Below, piece after piece: positions 1 to 3,514 of a DNA stretch of 6,078 nt. The stretch covers positions 1 to 6,078 of the forward strand of contig JANQSK010000651.1 of the NCBI GenBank assembly GCA_028284105.1, given 5' to 3'. Origin of the DNA: Anaerolineae bacterium. Its GTDB lineage: Bacteria; Chloroflexota; Anaerolineae; Promineifilales; Promineifilaceae. Position 1 is the first letter of the stretch. Each line of letters starts with the position of its first letter. The position numbers were made by a program, and so were the translations under genes. The notes beneath the pieces are model-generated. The model ran no database searches and was not told the origin of the DNA. It was given only the letters and a program-made list of their open reading frames with translations.

Positions 1-287
1 AGAAAGAAGTGGCAGAAGGAGATTCTCTGCTCAATATGGTTTGGCTATATCACTACAATGAAAACATCTCCATTCCACACGCTTACGAAAAGGTCAAAAT
101 GCTTTGCCAATCTGAAATCAATATTTTTACGGAGCAAGCCAGGCAATTGCCAAAATTTGGACACCCAATTGATGAAGAACTTCAAAACTATGTGTCGTTA
201 CTGAAAGATATTGCCATTGGCACCATAGAGTGGCACTGGATTACTGATCGGTATCGTAAACATTGGACCAAAGAAGCAGTTTGTTGA
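1..287 (+). CDS. Class I terpene synthase, C-terminal fragment (5' end outside window)
   Basis: This is the last 93 or so codons of a gene whose start lies upstream; the reading phase begins at base 3 with Lys-Glu. Class I terpene synthases cyclise prenyl diphosphates using Mg ions held by an Asp-rich motif and an NSE motif. The first residues (KEVAEGDSLLN) match the end of the NSE motif, N-D-x-x-S-x-x-K-E, followed by the usual run of 'EG..N.V'. About 75 residues later comes IGTIEWHWITDRYR, which matches the C-terminal 'G..EWH..S.RY' of bacterial sesquiterpene and geosmin/germacradienol-type cyclases, including the Arg-Tyr pair that contacts diphosphate. The GTG at base 9 is an internal Val codon and not a start. 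The product cannot be predicted from this fragment, and the Asp-rich motif is not in view. The gene ends at TGA 285-287, followed by a hairpin. The family call is fairly sure; the subfamily is not. Confidence 0.8.
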   Translation, partial: KEVAEGDSLLNMVWLYHYNENISIPHAYEKVKMLCQSEINIFTEQARQLPKFGHPIDEELQNYVSLLKDIAIGTIEWHWITDRYRKHWTKEAVC

Positions 288-301
288 GTCGCAGTTCTGA
301 C

Positions 302-340
302 GGGAGACACAACGCATGCGTTGTGTCTCCCACCCCTTTT
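302..340 (+). terminator. Perfect 30-bp palindrome, probable terminator of the terpene synthase gene
   Basis: Bases 302-316 (GGGAGACACAACGCA) are the exact reverse complement of 317-331, which gives a stem of about 13 bp with a minimal loop. It begins 14 bases after the terpene synthase stop. A T-run of only four (337-340) follows after a 5-base gap, so it is a weak or atypical intrinsic terminator. Because it is a perfect palindrome with no spacer it could also be a protein-binding operator or mRNA 3'-end stabiliser. The minus-strand side has no T-run. Confidence 0.6.
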
Positions 341-490
341 AGCTTGTCGAATCTTATTTTCTTATTGCAACTTTAAAAAAGCGCCAGTTAAAACCTGATT
401 TTGTTCACTCCCCCTCTCTAAAACAATCCATCCCACATTCACCGAATCTCGACCACCAATCACCTGCCTATTATTACCATTCTGATTTAT

Positions 491-538
491 TTGACTCGCT
501 AATTTGTGTTAGGTTAATCAATTTTGTTGTGATACGAT
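491..538 (+). promoter_or_regulatory. Candidate promoter of the molybdopterin-binding gene
   Basis: The spacer 341-554 has no convincing gene on the + strand. Within it TTGACT (491-496) resembles a -35 box, and GTTAAT (513-518) lies 16 bp further on as a poor -10 box. Alternatively an extended -10, TG-A-TACGAT (530-538), sits about 17 bp before the ATG but lacks a clear -35. The ribosome-binding site AGGAG (544-548) is 6 bases from the start codon at 555. Which box is used, if either, cannot be settled by eye. Confidence 0.25.
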
Positions 539-554
539 CCGGCAGGAGACCTCT

Positions 555-1580
555 ATGAAATTTGGGCCAATTCCCATTGCTGAAGCTGAAGGCAAAATAT
601 TAGGACACAATATCTCGGGTAACGATGGACGTCGGGTGTTGCGAAAGGGACGGCCGTTAACCACAACCGATATCGATCTACTGGAAGCACTCGGTCGTCA
701 AATTGTCTACGTGGCTGAGCTAGAACCAGAAGACATCGATGAAAATGAAGCCGCTCTCCGGGTGGCAACGGCCGTTATCGGCAAAGATGTCCGAATCAGC
801 GGTCCCTCTACCGGCCGATGTAACATTTTAGCAACCGAATCTGGCATCTTGCGCGTAGATTTTAATCGATTGACACGCATCAACGCCTGTACAGGGATCA
901 CACTCGCCACACTAGAAACCAATCGCCCAATTGCAGCAAAAAAGATGGTTGGCACCGTCAAAATTCTGCCGTATGGGGTACCCGAATCCTTGGTGTGGCA
1001 GGCTGAAAGCATCGCAACCGAAACAGGCCCCATCCTATGGATTGATCCACTTAAAGAAAAACGAGTCAGCGTCATTTTGTCTGGCTCGCCAACCGCTGAA
1101 GAGCGAATCCGCAAAGGATTTATTCCTCCATTAGAGGATCGATTATCTGCTTTGCAAGGGAAAATCGAAACGGTATCATTTATTCCATTAGAGGATGAAA
1201 CAGGTGAACAACAGTTGGCCTCTTCCCTTTTAGCGCAGGTTGAATCCAACTCTGATTTAATCATTTTAGCTGGCGAAACGGCCGTTCAAGACCCATACGA
1301 CATTGCACCCAGGGCCATTAATCGGGCTGGCGGGCATATCACCTGCTTTGGTGCACCAGTTGATCCAGGCAATCTACTTTTGCTAGCTTATCTTGGCAAG
1401 ACGCCAATCTTAGGCGCACCGGGCTGTGTACGAAGCCGTAAAATGAACATTGTGGATTGGGTGTTACCCCGTCTGTTAGTGGGTGACCGTTTAACCCATG
1501 CCGATATCTTTGCTCTCGGACACGGAGGATTGCTTGAAGACACCACGCTTCGAGGTATCCCAAGAGACAAAATTAACTGA
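555..1580 (+). CDS. Molybdopterin-binding protein (MoeA/MoCF-like, molybdenum hydroxylase accessory type)
   Basis: This 341-residue cytoplasmic protein is predicted to bind molybdopterin or its adenylated form during molybdenum cofactor insertion or modification. The N-terminus (FGPIPIAEAEGKILGHNI, residues 3-20) has the MoeA-like opening. The C-terminal half is a MoCF (MoaB/Mog-type) domain: LIILAGETAVQDPYDIAPRA (235-254), AGGHITCFGAPVDPGNLLLL (258-277), LGAPGCVRSRKMN (286-298) and a closing GHGGLLED (322-329). This pattern is familiar from proteins that accompany CO dehydrogenase and xanthine dehydrogenase clusters. There it is often fused to a MobA-like cytidylyltransferase domain; here the protein stops right after the GGLL segment, so that domain is absent. 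The ATG at 555 is well supported by AGGAG at 544-548. The SDR gene starts 31 bases after its stop, consistent with co-transcription. The CoxD-like ATPase two genes downstream fits the same role. The family is secure; the exact substrate and client enzyme are inferred. Confidence 0.85.
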   Translation: MKFGPIPIAEAEGKILGHNISGNDGRRVLRKGRPLTTTDIDLLEALGRQIVYVAELEPEDIDENEAALRVATAVIGKDVRISGPSTGRCNILATESGILRVDFNRLTRINACTGITLATLETNRPIAAKKMVGTVKILPYGVPESLVWQAESIATETGPILWIDPLKEKRVSVILSGSPTAEERIRKGFIPPLEDRLSALQGKIETVSFIPLEDETGEQQLASSLLAQVESNSDLIILAGETAVQDPYDIAPRAINRAGGHITCFGAPVDPGNLLLLAYLGKTPILGAPGCVRSRKMNIVDWVLPRLLVGDRLTHADIFALGHGGLLEDTTLRGIPRDKIN

Positions 1581-1600
1581 TTACCAAATTACCCAGTATG

Positions 1601-1605
1601 AGGAG
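1601..1605 (+). promoter_or_regulatory. Ribosome-binding site that sets the SDR start at TTG 1612
   Basis: AGGAG at 1601-1605 lies 6 bases before TTG 1612. The ATG at 1598 is out of frame and the only upstream in-frame ATG (1498) lies inside the preceding gene. The site therefore favours the TTG as start and gives a protein of normal SDR length. Confidence 0.75.
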
Positions 1606-1611
1606 AACCCA

Positions 1612-2373
1612 TTGAATCGCAAATTCGAAGATAAAGTTGTTTTAATTACAGGAGCCGCCTCAGGCATCGGTCGGGAAACGGCCGTTCAGCTTGCCAAAGA
1701 GGGCGCCACCCTATTTTTGTCTGATGTTAATGAAGCGGGTGGACAAGAAACAGTCGACATGATCACCAGTAAAGGTGAAAAAGCCACCTTTTTCAAAGCC
1801 GACGTCTCAAAAGCGGATGAAGTCAAAGCGATGGTTGAGGCCTGTGTGACAGAATACGGCCGTATTGATAGCGCGTTTAATAACGCGGGTATCGAAGGCA
1901 GCTCTTCTCGCATGGTGGATATCGAAGAAAATATTTATGATGCCATTATGGATATCAACGTCAAAGGGGTTTGGCTATGCATGAAACACCAAATCCCACA
2001 TATGGTGGCCAACGGGGGCGGCACGATTGTCAACACGGCCTCAGTTGCAGGGCTTGTTGGCTCGCATAGCCTCTCTGTTTATGGCGCCAGTAAGCATGCT
2101 GTCGTTGGATTGACTCGTTCAGCAGCCGTTGAGTATGTCCGCAAAGGGATTCGTGTCAATGCGGTTTGCCCCGGTGTCATCCGCACACCTATGGTTGAAC
2201 GTGGCTTTGAGCATAATCCTCAATTTGTTGAAGCCACACTCAAAGCAAACCCTATGCGTCGACTTGGGGAAGCGGATGAGGTTGCCAAAGCGGTCATGTG
2301 GCTCATGTCTGATGAATCATCTTTCACAAACGGTGCTACAATTACAGTAGACGGTGGGTTCACCGCGCAATAA
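1612..2373 (+). CDS. Classical short-chain dehydrogenase/reductase (SDR), NAD-type, TTG start
   Basis: A cytoplasmic NAD(P)-dependent oxidoreductase of 253 residues, the normal length for a classical SDR. Read from TTG 1612 it has all family hallmarks: TGAASGIG (13-20) for cofactor binding, Asp38 at the end of strand 2 (favours NAD over NADP), Asp64, NNAG (90-93), and the catalytic tetrad Asn116, Ser144, Tyr157, Lys161 (YGASK). PG (187-188) follows, and the C-terminus carries the usual PMRRLGEADEVA and TVDGGF segments. The substrate is unknown; relatives of this type oxidise sugars, cyclic alcohols or 3-hydroxyacyl groups. An upstream in-frame ATG at 1498 would add 38 residues overlapping the molybdopterin gene, which are unlike any SDR N-terminus, so it is rejected. 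The gene lies 31 bases after that gene and 52 bases before the CoxD-like ATPase. It is probably in the same operon and may act on the substrate or product of an associated molybdenum enzyme. Confidence 0.92.
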   Translation: MNRKFEDKVVLITGAASGIGRETAVQLAKEGATLFLSDVNEAGGQETVDMITSKGEKATFFKADVSKADEVKAMVEACVTEYGRIDSAFNNAGIEGSSSRMVDIEENIYDAIMDINVKGVWLCMKHQIPHMVANGGGTIVNTASVAGLVGSHSLSVYGASKHAVVGLTRSAAVEYVRKGIRVNAVCPGVIRTPMVERGFEHNPQFVEATLKANPMRRLGEADEVAKAVMWLMSDESSFTNGATITVDGGFTAQ

Positions 2374-2388
2374 TATCTCTAATAACAA

Positions 2389-2421
2389 AGACCCTTAGGT
2401 TTTTATCAAGTCTAAGGGTCT
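2389..2421 (+). promoter_or_regulatory. Stem-loop between the SDR gene and the ATPase gene, without a U-tract
   Basis: AGACCCTTAG (2389-2398) pairs perfectly with CTAAGGGTCT (2412-2421). Two G-U pairs and one A-U pair can extend the stem inward to about 13 bp with a 7-base loop. No T-run follows, so it is not a canonical intrinsic terminator. Its right arm contains AAGGG (2414-2418), the only Shine-Dalgarno-like sequence before the TTG start at 2426, so folding would hide it. Possible roles are translational control of the ATPase, protection of the upstream mRNA or partial termination; none can be chosen from sequence. Confidence 0.55.
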
Positions 2422-2425
2422 CATC

Positions 2426-3337
2426 TTGGCGAATAACAGTATGCAATTTCAATCAATTGACGATTTACAAAAAGCACTCCTTGAGCAAAATTACGTAGCC
2501 GACCGTGGCTTAGCCACGGCCGTTTTTCTGGCGCTCACTTTGAAACGGCCGTTGTTTCTCGAAGGGGAACCCGGTGTTGGCAAAACGGAGATCGCCAAAG
2601 TGCTGGCTCAAATGCTCAACACCGACCTCATACGGTTGCAATGTTATGAGGGGCTTGATGTCAATCAAGCGGTCTATGAATGGAACTACACACGTCAAAT
2701 GCTCCACATTCGCTTATTAGAGGCACGGGGCGAAAAAGCTGAAGAAGCTGAGCTATTTGGGAATGACTACTTATTGGAACGGCCGTTGCTCCAAGCCATT
2801 CGCCAAACACATAACGAAGCTGACCAAGTTCCCGTCCTTTTAATTGATGAACTCGATCGAAGTGATGAAGAATTTGAAGCATTTTTGCTTGAAATCTTGT
2901 CTGACTTTCAAATCACCGTGCCTGAAATCGGCACCATTCAAGCAAAGAATCCCCCCATTGTTATTCTTACCTCGAACCGAACGCGAGAAGTTCATGACGC
3001 GCTCAAACGCCGCTGCTTGTATTATTGGATTGATTATCCTAGCTTCGCTAAAGAGTATGAAATTGTCACCTCAAAGGTGCCGGGCTGCTCTGAAAAGTTG
3101 GCTCAGCAAGTCACTATGTACATTCAAGAACTACGGCAGGAAGACCTTTATAAAATTCCAGGTGTGGCAGAAACGCTTGATTGGACAACAGCCCTTGTCG
3201 CACTCAATCAGCAAGCCCTCACGGTTGAAGCAGTACAAGAAACGCTGGGTGTCATCTTGAAATATCAAGATGATATTAACCAAATTAACGCCGAAAAAGC
3301 GCAGAATCTACTCAATCGTGTCAATTCACAAGTTTAA
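2426..3337 (+). CDS. coxD: CoxD-like MoxR-family AAA+ ATPase
   Basis: A 303-residue cytoplasmic AAA+ ATPase of the MoxR family, closest by eye to CoxD, which is required for maturation of the Cu-S-Mo active site of aerobic CO dehydrogenase. Numbered from TTG 2426, it shows Walker A GEPGVGKT (47-54), Walker B VLLIDELDR (137-145, Asp141/Glu142), sensor 1 ILTSNRTRE (180-188, Asn184), Arg195/Arg196 in DALKRRCLYYW as Arg-finger candidates, and a C-terminal helical lid with the typical GVAETLDWTTAL (246-257). The opening YVADRGLATAVFLAL is also CoxD-like. The start is uncertain. TTG 2426 has a weak site, AAGGG, 7 bases upstream. ATG 2441 begins MQFQSIDDL, which matches the usual start of the family, but has no ribosome-binding site. 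The gene for CoxE, the von Willebrand-type partner that normally follows, is absent; a terminator follows instead. MoxR ATPases also serve other complexes, so the symbol is provisional. Confidence 0.82.
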   Translation: MANNSMQFQSIDDLQKALLEQNYVADRGLATAVFLALTLKRPLFLEGEPGVGKTEIAKVLAQMLNTDLIRLQCYEGLDVNQAVYEWNYTRQMLHIRLLEARGEKAEEAELFGNDYLLERPLLQAIRQTHNEADQVPVLLIDELDRSDEEFEAFLLEILSDFQITVPEIGTIQAKNPPIVILTSNRTREVHDALKRRCLYYWIDYPSFAKEYEIVTSKVPGCSEKLAQQVTMYIQELRQEDLYKIPGVAETLDWTTALVALNQQALTVEAVQETLGVILKYQDDINQINAEKAQNLLNRVNSQV

Positions 3338-3366
3338 AAATACTCCCAATTTTTAGTTGTTGAAGC

Positions 3367-3400
3367 AAGCCTTTTGGAATAAATTTCAAAAGGCTTTTTT
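3367..3400 (+). terminator. Strong intrinsic terminator after the ATPase gene
   Basis: AAGCCTTTTG (3367-3376) pairs with CAAAAGGCTT (3387-3396), and the stem can be extended inward by a few A-U and G-U pairs. The right arm runs directly into six T residues (3395-3400). It starts 29 bases after the ATPase stop and closes the three-gene cluster. Confidence 0.88.
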
Positions 3401-3500
3401 ATTGTGTCGGAAAATCCACTTTTGTGACGTTCAGTTGGGCAAGCAGACAGATAGATGGTTATTAACGGCCGTTTATCTCACCAACACAACATGATTTTCT

Positions 3501-3506
3501 GAGGAG
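3501..3506 (+). promoter_or_regulatory. Ribosome-binding site of the large secreted protein
   Basis: GAGGAG lies 8 bases before ATG 3515, the first of three in-frame ATGs (3515, 3518, 3524). The best spacing favours 3515. The preceding leader (3401-3500) has only weak promoter-like boxes (for example TTGGGC 3435-3440 and TTATTA 3459-3464) and carries one copy of the AACGGCCGTT palindrome at 3464-3473. Confidence 0.65.
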
Positions 3507-3514
3507 TAAACCAA

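Noticed and set aside
1118..1196. Near-repeat of ATTTATTCC..ATTAGAGGAT (1118-1139 and 1178-1196) inside the molybdopterin-binding gene
   Set aside because: The two copies encode FIPPLED and FIPLED at places where the family normally has similar Pro-Leu-Asp segments, so protein constraint plus similar codons explains it better than a DNA element.
707..1264. Long minus-strand open frame opposite the molybdopterin-binding gene
   Set aside because: It has no ribosome-binding site and a low-complexity Ser-rich product unlike any known family, and it lies opposite a gene with clear family motifs; it is a shadow frame.
1498..1611. Upstream in-frame ATG at 1498 as start of the SDR gene
   Set aside because: It would add 38 residues lying mostly inside the preceding gene's coding region. 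The extension has no SDR character, and AGGAG at 1601-1605 points to TTG 1612, which gives the normal 253-residue length.
2503..2519. Inverted repeat CCGTGGCT-T-AGCCACGG inside the ATPase gene
   Set aside because: Eight-base arms with a one-base spacer are expected roughly by chance in 6 kb, it lies within well-conserved coding sequence, and it overlaps one of the dispersed palindrome copies.
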